A stretch of 26,076 nucleotides of DNA. Origin: Bacteroidota bacterium. GTDB taxonomy: Bacteria > Bacteroidota > Bacteroidia > B-17B0 > B-17BO. Location of the stretch: positions 1 through 26,076 of the forward strand of contig CANHPI010000002.1 of NCBI GenBank assembly GCA_947462425.1. The letters are read 5' to 3'. The notes beneath the pieces were generated by a model. The model made no database searches and had not been told where the DNA came from. It worked only from the letters and a program-made list of their open reading frames with translations. Position numbers and translations under genes: made by a program. Of this stretch, positions 9,024-17,060 are shown one piece after another; within the stretch, counting starts at the first letter, position 1; each line of letters begins with the position of its first letter.

Positions 9024-10544
9024 ATGGAAAAAAGAGTTCGTTTGCGTTTTGCACCAAGTCCAACTGGTGGCTTACATATGGGCGGTGTTCGTACTGCGCT
9101 ATTTAGTTATTTATTTGCCAAAAAACACGGAGGTGATTTTGTATTACGTATTGAAGATACAGATCAAACACGTTATGTAAATGGCGCTGAAGAATACATT
9201 ATTAACGCTCTAAAATGGTGCGGAATAGAACCAAACGAAGGTGTTGGTTTTGGTGACGGCCCCTACGCACCATACCGTCAAAGCGAGAGAAAAGAATTAG
9301 GTATTTATAAAAAATATTCTGATCAATTAATTGCTTCCGGTCATGCTTATATTGCTTTTGATACTTCAGAGGAGTTAGATGAAATGCGTAAACGTTTGGA
9401 AGCAGCAAAAGTTGTTGCCCCTCAATACAATGCTATTACTCGTCAAAACATGCGTAATTCAATAACATTGCCAGAAGATGAAGTAAAAAAATTAATGGAT
9501 GCCGGAACGCCTTTTGTTGTGCGTTTAAAAGTTCCACGTAACGAAGAAATTCGTTTTCATGATATTATTCGTGGCTGGGTTACAGTAAACTCAAGCCAAG
9601 TAGATGATAAAGTTTTGTTAAAATCAGATGGTATGCCAACCTATCATTTGGCACATATCGTTGATGATATTGAAATGAAAATTACTCATGCGGTTCGCGG
9701 CGAAGAGTGGTTACCAAGCGCTCCTTCTCATATTTTAATTTATCGTTTTTTGGGTTTAGAAGCAGATATGCCTTTACTAGCTCATTTACCGTTAATTTTA
9801 AAACCGGATGGCAATGGAAAATTATCAAAACGCGATAAATCGGGCCTTCCAATGTTTCCAATTAATTGGCATGATGAACGTACAGGAGAAAGCTATATTG
9901 GCTACAAAGAATCTGGTTTTACAGCAGATGCTTTTATAAATATGTTGGCACTTTTGGGTTGGAACCCTGGCGATAATCGAGAAATATTAACAAAAGATGA
10001 ATTAATAAAAGAATTTTCTTTTGAACGTGTAAATAAATCAGGCGCCAAATTTGATCCTGAAAAAACAAAATGGTTTAACCAACAATATTTACGTATGCAA
10101 TCAGACGATCAATTGGCAGCATCTGTAACCCCTTTGTTGGAAGCAAAAGGGATTAAAAAAGATACAGCTTTTGTAAAAGAATTTTGTAGGTTGGTAAAAG
10201 AAAAAGCTCATTTTGTTACTGAATTTTACGATTTAGGTTCTTACTTTTTTATTGCTCCAACAAGCTATGATGAAAAAGTAATGACTAAAAAATGGAATGA
10301 AAATTCAAAAGCTACTTATACAAAATTAACTGAAAAATTAATGGGTTTAGATACTTGGACAATTGACTCAATTCATAATCAATTTACAGCAGTTGAACCT
10401 GAGTTAGGCAAAATTGATATGCAGTTAGTACGCGTATTAACAACTGGTGTTGCTGGTGGAGCACAATTATTTGATATGTTGGCTTTATTAGGGAAAGACG
10501 AAGTTATTGGTCGATTAAAAATTGCCTTAAATTCTTTGTCATAG
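9024..10544 (+). CDS. gltX: Glutamate--tRNA ligase (GluRS, class I aminoacyl-tRNA synthetase)
   Basis: The product has 506 residues, the usual length. It charges tRNA-Glu with glutamate in the cytoplasm for translation. The Rossmann catalytic core starts at once with RLRFAPSPTGGLHMGGVRTA, whose HMGG (residues 18-21) is the HIGH-type ATP site. The KMSKS counterpart is KLSKR (266-270). The segment 'LRIEDTDQTR' near residue 43 is the glutamate/tRNA-binding region. The C-terminal ~170 residues form the helical anticodon-binding domain. The ATG at 9024 is chosen because family members start within a few residues of MEKRVRLRFAPSPTG; an in-frame TTG at 9015 lies inside a promoter-like element. The stop codon overlaps the next gene's GTG by one base, so gltX and tadA are probably one operon. 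GluRS against a non-discriminating form was not resolved. Confidence 0.97.
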   Translation: MEKRVRLRFAPSPTGGLHMGGVRTALFSYLFAKKHGGDFVLRIEDTDQTRYVNGAEEYIINALKWCGIEPNEGVGFGDGPYAPYRQSERKELGIYKKYSDQLIASGHAYIAFDTSEELDEMRKRLEAAKVVAPQYNAITRQNMRNSITLPEDEVKKLMDAGTPFVVRLKVPRNEEIRFHDIIRGWVTVNSSQVDDKVLLKSDGMPTYHLAHIVDDIEMKITHAVRGEEWLPSAPSHILIYRFLGLEADMPLLAHLPLILKPDGNGKLSKRDKSGLPMFPINWHDERTGESYIGYKESGFTADAFINMLALLGWNPGDNREILTKDELIKEFSFERVNKSGAKFDPEKTKWFNQQYLRMQSDDQLAASVTPLLEAKGIKKDTAFVKEFCRLVKEKAHFVTEFYDLGSYFFIAPTSYDEKVMTKKWNENSKATYTKLTEKLMGLDTWTIDSIHNQFTAVEPELGKIDMQLVRVLTTGVAGGAQLFDMLALLGKDEVIGRLKIALNSLS

Positions 10545-10987
10545 TGGAATTATACTCTGATGATTATTTTATGAACGAAGCGTTGAAAGAAGCTCGCAAA
10601 GCTTTTGATGCGGATGAAGTTCCAGTTGGTGCAGTCATTGTAGCTGATAATAAAGTAATTGCAAGAGCTCACAATTATACAGAGCGGTTGATTGATGTGA
10701 CGGCTCATGCTGAAATGCAAGCCATAACTTCGGCCGCTAACGCCATTGGAGGAAAATACTTAAATGATTGTACGCTATACGTGACTTTAGAGCCTTGTTT
10801 AATGTGTGCAGGTGCGTTACACTGGAGTCATATTACAAAAATTGTTTATGGTGCCAGTGATGAAAAAAAAGGATTTAGTAAAATAAATCAAACTGTTCTT
10901 CATCCCAAAACAACTATTATTAAAGGGGTTTTAGAAAATGAATGCTCATTAATATTAAAAGATTTTTTTCAAACTAAAAGAAAATAA
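10544..10987 (+). CDS. tadA: tRNA-specific adenosine deaminase TadA
   Basis: The product has 147 residues. It converts adenosine to inosine at the wobble position of tRNA-Arg(ACG) and belongs to the zinc-dependent CDA fold. The zinc ligands and proton shuttle are visible as HAE (H55, catalytic E57) and PCLMC (C85, C88). The sequence DEVPVGAVIV and the segment 'CAGALHWSHITKIVYGA' are family signatures that separate it from guanine and cytosine deaminases. The start is a GTG whose first base is the last base of the gltX stop (TAG/GTG); it restores the usual N terminus '(M)ELYSDDYFMNEAL', whereas the next ATG (10571) would remove it. This favours a non-ATG start with translational coupling to gltX. 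Two bases separate its stop codon from the next gene. Confidence 0.95.
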   Translation: MELYSDDYFMNEALKEARKAFDADEVPVGAVIVADNKVIARAHNYTERLIDVTAHAEMQAITSAANAIGGKYLNDCTLYVTLEPCLMCAGALHWSHITKIVYGASDEKKGFSKINQTVLHPKTTIIKGVLENECSLILKDFFQTKRK

Positions 10988-10989
10988 AA

Positions 10990-11778
10990 ATGAATTTAGA
11001 TTTAAAACATAAACAAGCTATCGTTTGCGGAAGTACGCAAGGAATTGGTAAAGCAATAGCATTAGAGTTAGCAAATTTAGGAGCTAGCATTACTTTAATT
11101 GCACGTAACGAAGAAGCTTTAAAAGCAACAAAATTAGAATTAAATACAAGTGCAGGCCAACTTCACTCGTACTTATGTGTAGATTTTAGCAAGCCTGAAG
11201 AATTAAAAAACATTGTGGACGCTTATTTACAACGTCAACCCATAGTTCATATTTTGATAAATAATACTGGTGGTCCAGCTGCAGGCCCAGTTCATTTGGC
11301 AAAAACAGAAGAGTTTTTATCAGCATTTAATAACCATTTAATTTGTAATCATATTTTAGTACAAGCCTGTATTGAAGGAATGAAAAATGCAAAATACGGA
11401 CGAATTATTAATATCATTTCAACTTCTGTAAAACAACCTTTAGCAAATTTAGGTGTATCAAATACAATAAGGGCTGCTGTTGCTAATTGGGCAAAAACTT
11501 TAGCGGGCGAATTAGGTAAATTTAATATTACTGTTAATAATGTTTTACCAGGCGCAACATCAACTGTTCGATTAAAAACAATTATCGAAAATAAGTCCAC
11601 TAAAACAGGGCATCCTTTAGAATCAGTTACAAATGAAATGATTTCAGAAATACCTATGGGACGATTTGCTGAAGCATCTGAAATTGCTAATGCTGTAGCC
11701 TTTTTAGCGTCTCCTGCTGCTTCTTATATTAATGGAATTAATTTGCCTGTTGATGGAGGTAGAACCGGCTGTTTGTAG
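10990..11778 (+). CDS. Short-chain dehydrogenase/reductase family protein lacking the catalytic Tyr-Lys pair
   Basis: The product has 262 residues with a Rossmann fold. The NAD(P)-binding motif GSTQGIGKA (14-22) is intact, and NNTGG (91-95) replaces the usual NNAG. The segment IINIISTS (139-146) supplies the catalytic-Ser region. The canonical YxxxK is absent: the aligned positions read SNTIR (157-161), so Tyr is Ser and Lys is Arg. The C-terminal part 'NNVLPGAT' and 'NGINLPVDGGRTG' is normal SDR. Such variants form a recognisable SDR subgroup often annotated only as 'SDR family oxidoreductase', so this is not random decay, but the chemistry and substrate are unknown. It starts two bases after tadA and is the last gene of the gltX-tadA run. 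No strong terminator was found in the 155-base gap after it. Confidence 0.9.
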   Translation: MNLDLKHKQAIVCGSTQGIGKAIALELANLGASITLIARNEEALKATKLELNTSAGQLHSYLCVDFSKPEELKNIVDAYLQRQPIVHILINNTGGPAAGPVHLAKTEEFLSAFNNHLICNHILVQACIEGMKNAKYGRIINIISTSVKQPLANLGVSNTIRAAVANWAKTLAGELGKFNITVNNVLPGATSTVRLKTIIENKSTKTGHPLESVTNEMISEIPMGRFAEASEIANAVAFLASPAASYINGINLPVDGGRTGCL

Positions 11779-11894
11779 CATCATAAAAAAGCTTTAATAA
11801 ATTAAATAGTAATCCACTTTTTTTGATTATTTCTTTGTGGTTATTTAACAGATATTCTTATCCGGTATTTCATTAAATCTCAACTATTTAATAT

Positions 11895-11902
11895 TATATT
11901 TG
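11895..11902 (+). promoter_or_regulatory. Putative -7 box upstream of the nucleotidyltransferase gene (TATATTTG)
   Basis: This is a perfect match to TAnnTTTG, 31 bases before the ATG at 11934, in the 155-base gap after the SDR gene. No convincing -33 TTTG element is present at 17-23 bases upstream. The rest of the gap is AT-rich sequence with nothing else recognised. Confidence 0.4.
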
Positions 11903-11933
11903 TTTCTGTTAATTACCGAATTAAAACAAATTT

Positions 11934-12944
11934 ATGAAGATTATTATCCCAATGGCTGGAAAAGGTAAACGTATGAGGCCTCATACATTAACTGTTCCCA
12001 AACCACTTATACAAGTTGCCGGCAAACCTATAGTTCAACGATTAGTTGAAGATATTACTAAAGTTTGTGGTGAAAAGGTAGATGAAATTGCCTTTATTAT
12101 CGGTCCTGATTTTGGAAAAGAAGTTGAAGAAAATTTAATTAAAATTGCGCAAGATCAAGGCGCAAAAGGTACTATTTGCTATCAGGAAAAAGCTTTAGGA
12201 ACTGCACATGCTATTATGTGTGCTAAAGAATCAATTTCAGGAAAAACGGTGGTTGCTTTTGCAGATACTTTATTTAAAGCAGACTTTGTGATGGACACTA
12301 ATCAAGAAGGTGTAATTTGGGTACAAGCAATTGAAGATCCTCGCCAATTTGGTGTAGTAAAATTAAATGATGCAGGTGTAATTACTGATTTTGTTGAAAA
12401 GCCGGAAACATTTATAAGTGACCTGGCCATTATCGGCATTTATTATTTTAAAGATGGAGATAATCTTAAAAAAGAATTGCAATATTTATTAAACAACAAT
12501 ATTACTGAAAAAGGCGAATTTCAATTAACTAACGCGCTTGAAAACATGAAGCAAAAAGGCATTGTGTTTACGCCTGGTAAAGTTACAGAATGGTTAGATT
12601 GTGGCAATAAAGATGCAACCGTTTATACAAATCAACGTGTTTTAGAATTCAACATTGGAACAACCGAATTAAAAGGTAAAAACAGTCTTACCGAAAATAG
12701 TACCATTATCGAACCTTGTTATATTGGAGATAATGTTACAATTAAAAACTCTGTAGTTGGACCTCATGTATCTATTGGCGCTGGAAGCTTAGTAAGTAAT
12801 GCCATTGTAAAAAACAGTATTATTCAATCCAATACTAAATTAAGTAACGCCATAATTGCCAATAGTATGATTGGAGAAGGTGCTGAAGTAACCGGAAAGA
12901 CCTTAGACTTAAGTATGAGTGATTATACAACTATTACTTTTTAA
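11934..12944 (+). CDS. Sugar-phosphate nucleotidyltransferase with left-handed beta-helix tail
   Basis: The product has 336 residues. The N-terminal ~240 residues are an NTP_transferase domain: the nucleotide-binding loop is PMAGKGKRMRPHT (6-18), KPL is at 23-25, the base-recognition EKALGTAHA is at 85-93, and the metal-binding Asp is D111 in FADTLF. VEKPE and 'EWLDCGNKDA' are further family motifs. From about residue 250 to the end, hexapeptide-type repeats (PCYIGDNVTIKNSVVGPHV and following) form a left-handed beta-helix. Together this resembles glucose-1-phosphate thymidylyl/uridylyltransferases that activate sugars for lipopolysaccharide or exopolysaccharide synthesis. The exact nucleotide and sugar cannot be assigned, and no acetyltransferase active site is evident, so a full GlmU-type bifunctional enzyme is unlikely. 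It precedes three envelope genes by 66 bases and may be co-transcribed with them. Confidence 0.9.
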   Translation: MKIIIPMAGKGKRMRPHTLTVPKPLIQVAGKPIVQRLVEDITKVCGEKVDEIAFIIGPDFGKEVEENLIKIAQDQGAKGTICYQEKALGTAHAIMCAKESISGKTVVAFADTLFKADFVMDTNQEGVIWVQAIEDPRQFGVVKLNDAGVITDFVEKPETFISDLAIIGIYYFKDGDNLKKELQYLLNNNITEKGEFQLTNALENMKQKGIVFTPGKVTEWLDCGNKDATVYTNQRVLEFNIGTTELKGKNSLTENSTIIEPCYIGDNVTIKNSVVGPHVSIGAGSLVSNAIVKNSIIQSNTKLSNAIIANSMIGEGAEVTGKTLDLSMSDYTTITF

Positions 12945-12983
12945 TAATACAAATTTATCTTTTAAAGAAAATCTATTTTCGAT

Positions 12984-12998
12984 TAGCCGACATGGCTA
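12984..12998 (+). other. Small hairpin just upstream of the TPR lipoprotein start
   Basis: TAGCC (12984-12988) and GGCTA (12994-12998) form a 5-bp stem with a 5-base loop, 12 bases before the TTG start at 13011. Just upstream GAAAAT (12967-12972) and ATTTTC (12975-12980) form a second small inverted repeat. The pair could influence translation initiation or be chance structure in this 66-base gap. Confidence 0.3.
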
Positions 12999-13010
12999 TG
13001 CAATAAAAAA

Positions 13011-14753
13011 TTGAAATCTAAAACATATATATATTTAAATTTACTGCTATGTTTATTAGTTGTTTTTAGCTCCTGTAAATCAAAAAAGCAAATTACCAAA
13101 ACAAGTGAAAGTAAAACTAACAACATTTCTGAACAGAATCAAATTACTTTTGCCTATAGTTTTATAGAAGGTTGTAAAGAAAGAATGAAAGGTAATATCG
13201 AACTTGCAGAAAACAAGTTTAAAGAATGCTTAAAATTAGATCCTTCATCTGCTGCTGTAAAATACGAATTAGGAAATATATACAGGTATAACGGTTTTTA
13301 CGACATCGCACTAAAATATGCAAAGGAATGTGCCGCTGCTGATCCAAAAAATGAATGGTACCAATTATTATATATTGAATGCTTACACAACAAGCGTATG
13401 TTTGAGCAAGCAGGTGAAATTTATTTAAAGCTTATTAAGTATTATCCTAACCGCCCGGAATTTCTAGAAGGCTTAGCGGCAGAATATATGTATAGTGGCA
13501 ATTATGAAAAATCATACAAAGCCTATGATGACTTAGAAAAAAAATTTGGGCAAAATGAAACATTTACTTTAAACAAGATTAAGCTACTTAAACAACTCGG
13601 AAAAAATACTGAAATAGAACTTGAATTTAAAAAACTCATTGCTTCTAATCCTATTGAAGCAAGATATTATACTTACTTAGCCGAGTTTTATCAACAAACA
13701 AATCAAAAAGATAAAGCAATGAATACTTATCAAGAAATTTTGAGAGTTGATCCTAAAAATCCATTTGTTCATTTAGCTTTAGCAGAATATTATAAAGGTG
13801 AGGATGATAAAGAAAATGTTTATAAAGAAATAAAAATTGCATTTGAAAATCCAGACTTAGACGTTGAAACAAAAATAAAAATTTTAGCTTCTTATTATGA
13901 AATATCCGAAGTTGATGAAACCTACAAGCAACAAGCATATGAACTTTGTATTATTGTTTTAAAAATACATCCAAGTTCTGCTGACGCTCATAGTATTTAT
14001 GCTGATTTTTTAATTAAAGATAAAAAATTAAAAGAGGCTCGTAACGAATATGAAACAGCTATTAAGTTTGATAAAAACAATTTTGCAATTTGGAATCAGT
14101 TAATGATTGTTGAATCAGAATTGGGAGAATATATAGCTTTAGAAGCTCACAGTACAGAATCAATAGACTTATTTCCAAACCAATCTTTACCCTATTTTTT
14201 TAATGGAATCTCAAACATAACTCTTAAAAATTACACTAAGGCAATTGCATCCTTAAATGATGGGTTAGAGTTTGTTATAGAAAACAACCCACTACTTTTA
14301 CAATTTTATTCAAATTTAGGTGAAGCTTATAATTATATTAAAGAATTTGAAAAGTCCGACAAAGCCTTTGAAGATGCCCTAAAAGTAGATCCTGATAATT
14401 CATCCATTTTAAATAATTACGCTTACTATCTCTCCTTGAGAAAAGATAAATTAGAAAAGGCGGAAAAGTTTTCGAAAAGAAGCAACGAATTATCACCCAA
14501 TAATAGATCTTATATCGACACTTATGGATGGATTTTATACCAGTTGGGAAAATATAAAGACGCAGAAATTTGGTTAGCTAGAGCTTCGAAAATGGGAAAC
14601 AAAAGTGCCGTATTATTAGAGCATTATGGAGATGTGCTTTATAAATTAAATAAAACAGAAGAAGCCGTTAATATTTGGAAAGAAGCAAAAATTGCTGGGC
14701 AAGGTTCTGAATTTTTAGATAAAAAAATAGCTGAAAAAACATTAAATGATTAA
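13011..14753 (+). CDS. Tetratricopeptide-repeat lipoprotein
   Basis: The product has 580 residues. The TTG at 13011 is chosen as start: no in-frame ATG occurs between the upstream in-frame stop (TAG 12984-12986) and codon 59, and this start gives a complete lipoprotein signal peptide ending in the lipobox VFSSC, lipidated at C22. The post-Cys residues KSKK are basic, without the acidic surface-export signal of Bacteroidota lipoproteins, so a periplasmic location is expected. The mature part is about twelve TPR-like helical pairs (for example 'KFKECLKLDPSSAAVKYELG' and 'AFEDALKVDPDNSSILNNYA'), a scaffold for protein partners. It overlaps the next gene by eight bases. The order TPR protein, DUF4292, EnvC-like protein recurs in many Bacteroidota, suggesting a joint peptidoglycan or outer-membrane role, but the exact function is unknown. 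Confidence 0.9.
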   Translation: MKSKTYIYLNLLLCLLVVFSSCKSKKQITKTSESKTNNISEQNQITFAYSFIEGCKERMKGNIELAENKFKECLKLDPSSAAVKYELGNIYRYNGFYDIALKYAKECAAADPKNEWYQLLYIECLHNKRMFEQAGEIYLKLIKYYPNRPEFLEGLAAEYMYSGNYEKSYKAYDDLEKKFGQNETFTLNKIKLLKQLGKNTEIELEFKKLIASNPIEARYYTYLAEFYQQTNQKDKAMNTYQEILRVDPKNPFVHLALAEYYKGEDDKENVYKEIKIAFENPDLDVETKIKILASYYEISEVDETYKQQAYELCIIVLKIHPSSADAHSIYADFLIKDKKLKEARNEYETAIKFDKNNFAIWNQLMIVESELGEYIALEAHSTESIDLFPNQSLPYFFNGISNITLKNYTKAIASLNDGLEFVIENNPLLLQFYSNLGEAYNYIKEFEKSDKAFEDALKVDPDNSSILNNYAYYLSLRKDKLEKAEKFSKRSNELSPNNRSYIDTYGWILYQLGKYKDAEIWLARASKMGNKSAVLLEHYGDVLYKLNKTEEAVNIWKEAKIAGQGSEFLDKKIAEKTLND

Positions 14754-15630
14754 AAAATATCATATTTATTTACCGATATTGAGCATGATAAGCATCTTGT
14801 TTTTTGGCTTGTCATGTAAATCAAAAAAAAACATACAACAAACTACTACTGTACAAACGGAGGACACTATCGGCAAATGTCGTTTAACCTTTAAAACAGC
14901 TAAATCGCTTTCAAAACATATTAAAGAAAACGAATTAAAATATAATTGGCTATATACAAAGGCTGACGCTGAAGTTAATATTGATGGCGAGGCGCACAAT
15001 TTGGACATCAGAGTAAGAGCAAGAAGAGATAGTGCTATTTGGATTTCAATACAAGCAGTTGGTTTGATTGATATTGCTAAATTATTAATCACCAAAGATT
15101 CTGTTAAAATGGTGGTATATGTAAAAAAGCAATTTTTTAAAGGCGATTTTAACTACATCAATCAATTATTAAACGCCGATTTAGATTTTGATCTCATACA
15201 AGCAGCTTTAATTGGAAACAGTGCTGATTTTGATGATGATGACAGTAAAATGAAACCCGTTATTGATCGAGATAATTGCCATTATTTGTTAAGTACCGAA
15301 CGTAAACGTAAGTTACGCCGTATAAGCAGTGGACAGGATTCATTAAAACGTTCTTTACAAACTATGAGATTAAACCCTGAAAATTTTAAAATCATCAATA
15401 ATGATTTTGAAGATGTTTCAACTAATAGAAGTTTTCACGCCAAATATGATAAATTTTTTGCCTCAGATTCTGTTTTTGCACCACACAATGTTAATATTGA
15501 GATAAAGGCAGAGAAGAAAATAGACCTTAAAATTAACTATGTTCGCATTGAGATAAATCAACCTCAAAAATTAACACTGAATATTCCAAAAAGCTATGAA
15601 CAAATACCTATTAAAAAAGAGCAACATTAG
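14746..15630 (+). CDS. DUF4292-family lipoprotein
   Basis: The product has 294 residues. The signal peptide ends in the lipobox FGLSC (lipidated C24), followed by KSKK exactly as in the preceding TPR lipoprotein, which argues for the same periplasm-facing destination. The mature part begins with a basic linker and then 'YNWLYTKADAEVNIDGEAHN', 'VRARRDSAIWISIQAVGLID' and later 'NVNIEIKAEKKIDLKINYVR'. These resemble the DUF4292 family, which has a LolA/LolB-like lipoprotein-binding fold predicted for many Bacteroidota proteins of this size. It overlaps the TPR gene by 8 bases and the EnvC-like gene by 35 bases, so the three are translated as one tight cluster. A role in handling lipoproteins or lipids in the periplasm is plausible but is inference. 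Confidence 0.85.
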   Translation: MIKKYHIYLPILSMISILFFGLSCKSKKNIQQTTTVQTEDTIGKCRLTFKTAKSLSKHIKENELKYNWLYTKADAEVNIDGEAHNLDIRVRARRDSAIWISIQAVGLIDIAKLLITKDSVKMVVYVKKQFFKGDFNYINQLLNADLDFDLIQAALIGNSADFDDDDSKMKPVIDRDNCHYLLSTERKRKLRRISSGQDSLKRSLQTMRLNPENFKIINNDFEDVSTNRSFHAKYDKFFASDSVFAPHNVNIEIKAEKKIDLKINYVRIEINQPQKLTLNIPKSYEQIPIKKEQH

Positions 15631-16927
15631 CATTTATATATGCTTAATTTTCTTTTTTAGTAGTTTATATAATCCGTTTTTTTCTCAAACAAAAACCCAA
15701 TCATCACAAAAAGATTTACTAAGTAAAAAAAATCGGTTGAATGATGATATCAAGCAACTGAATTCTCAATTACGCCAAACCAAGGCAAGTAAAAAATCAC
15801 AGATAAATACGATTGTAGTTATTAATACAAAAATTAAAGTACGTGAAGAATTAATTAGTACAATTAATAATGAGTTGACGGAAATAAATTCTGTAATCAA
15901 AAATAATATATCTGAAGTAAATTTATTAAAAGCTAGTTTAGAAAAACTAAAAGGGGAATACGCCAAAATGATTTATTTTGCACAGCGTAATCAAGACTCT
16001 TACACAAAAATCATGTTTTTATTTTCGGCAGGTAATTTTAATCAGGCATATATGAGGATAAAATATTTTCAGCAATATGCCACCTTTAGAAAAAAACAAG
16101 CGAATGAAATAATAGCAACACAGGTTGTATTAACTGGTAAACTGAAAGATTTAGAAGAAAAAAGGCATGAAAAAAATGTTTTGCTAGGCTCCGAAAAAGA
16201 TGAAAAAATACAACTCGATGGAGAAAAACAACAACAAGAAATTGTTTTAAGTGAATTACAACAACAAGAAAAAGAATTAAAAGCAGAACTCGAAAAGAAA
16301 AAACGTGATGCGGAGAATTTACAAATAGCTATTAAGCGATTAATAGAAGCTGAAATAAAACGTAAAGTTGAAGAGTCAGCTAAAATTGCAGCCGAAAAAT
16401 TAGCAAAGGCTGATAAGGCAGAAAAAAATAAAACAAAAATAAAATCATCCAAAACCAAAACAGCTGAAGCTAAAGTTACCGCACCCGAATTAACAGCAGA
16501 AGCAGAAGCTGTTGGGGCTGATTTTTCGAGTAGTAGGGGCAAACTACCTTGGCCAGTAACTAAAGGCGTAATTTGTCAGCCATATGGAGAATATGAGCAT
16601 CCGGCAATTAAAGGTTTTATGATGAACAATAATGGTGTGGAGATATGCGCTAACAAAGGCTCACAGGCACGCTCTATATTTTCTGGAGAAGTTACCAGTA
16701 TTGCAATTTCACCAACTGGTGGTAAATTAATTATTATAAGACATGGAGAATACTTAAGTGTATATAGTAACATTGGAGATGTATTCGTAAAACAAGGCGA
16801 TAAAGTAACTATTAAACAAGCTATTGGAACCATTTTGGATGAAGATGGTAAAACTAGTATGAACCTACAAATTTGGAAAGGCCAAAAAACAACTGATCCA
16901 AGTGGCTGGTTATTTAATGCAAGGTAA
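15596..16927 (+). CDS. EnvC-like murein hydrolase activator (coiled coil plus degenerate M23 domain)
   Basis: The product has 443 residues with an N-terminal signal peptide (residues ~10-31, cleavage near PFFSQ). A long coiled coil, rich in Lys, Glu, Gln and Ala, runs from about residue 35 to 285. The C-terminal LytM/Peptidase_M23 domain spans ~320-443, with GVEICANKGSQARSIFSGEV and 'LSVYSNIGDVFVKQGDKVT'. The metallopeptidase zinc ligands are gone: the first HxxxD is NxxxE (N345, E349), the His of YxHL is N392 and the His of HxH is N423. This is the pattern of EnvC, NlpD and related activators, which bind and switch on amidases at the division septum rather than cutting peptidoglycan themselves. 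The ATG lies 35 bases inside the DUF4292 gene, so expression is coupled to it. Its partner amidase is not in the window. Confidence 0.9.
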   Translation: MNKYLLKKSNISIYICLIFFFSSLYNPFFSQTKTQSSQKDLLSKKNRLNDDIKQLNSQLRQTKASKKSQINTIVVINTKIKVREELISTINNELTEINSVIKNNISEVNLLKASLEKLKGEYAKMIYFAQRNQDSYTKIMFLFSAGNFNQAYMRIKYFQQYATFRKKQANEIIATQVVLTGKLKDLEEKRHEKNVLLGSEKDEKIQLDGEKQQQEIVLSELQQQEKELKAELEKKKRDAENLQIAIKRLIEAEIKRKVEESAKIAAEKLAKADKAEKNKTKIKSSKTKTAEAKVTAPELTAEAEAVGADFSSSRGKLPWPVTKGVICQPYGEYEHPAIKGFMMNNNGVEICANKGSQARSIFSGEVTSIAISPTGGKLIIIRHGEYLSVYSNIGDVFVKQGDKVTIKQAIGTILDEDGKTSMNLQIWKGQKTTDPSGWLFNAR

Positions 16928-16944
16928 TTCATATTAAAATTCTG

Positions 16945-16972
16945 TTATCGCCTATTTAAATTTATAGGATAA
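16945..16972. terminator. Weak hairpin between convergent genes
   Basis: TTAT-cg-CCTAT (16945-16955) pairs with ATAGG-ATAA (16964-16972) over an 8-base loop with a 2-base bulge. It lies in the 133-base gap between the EnvC-like gene (plus strand) and the PGSG protein gene (minus strand). T-rich stretches occur further on (near 17031-17038 and 17057-17061). It may act as a bidirectional terminator, but the stem is weak. Confidence 0.3.
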
Positions 16973-17060
16973 AAATGGAATTTGTAATAATTAAATGCTA
17001 ATAAAGTTTAAGGTTCAAAGTACGATTACATTTTTTTTCAAGTACATGGAAAGACCTTTT

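Noticed and set aside
12992..13006. Tiny frame ATG GCT ATG CAA TAA just before the TPR lipoprotein gene, possible leader peptide
   Set aside because: Four codons only, overlapping a hairpin; no regulatory codon bias, so chance is the simplest explanation.
14766..15095. 109-residue open frame on the minus strand
   Set aside because: Lies wholly inside the DUF4292 lipoprotein gene, which has a convincing signal peptide and overlaps both neighbours in operon fashion.
16069..16542. 157-residue open frame on the minus strand, Ser/Phe/Ala-rich
   Set aside because: It is antisense to the Lys/Glu/Ala-rich coiled coil of the EnvC-like gene; the composition is that of a complementary shadow and there is no domain or initiation context.
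15596..16927. Active M23 metallopeptidase
   Set aside because: All zinc-ligand positions checked (N345, E349, N392, N423) are substituted, so an activator rather than an enzyme is called.
16576..16932. 118-residue open frame on the minus strand
   Set aside because: Antisense to the M23-like domain of the EnvC-like gene; no independent support.
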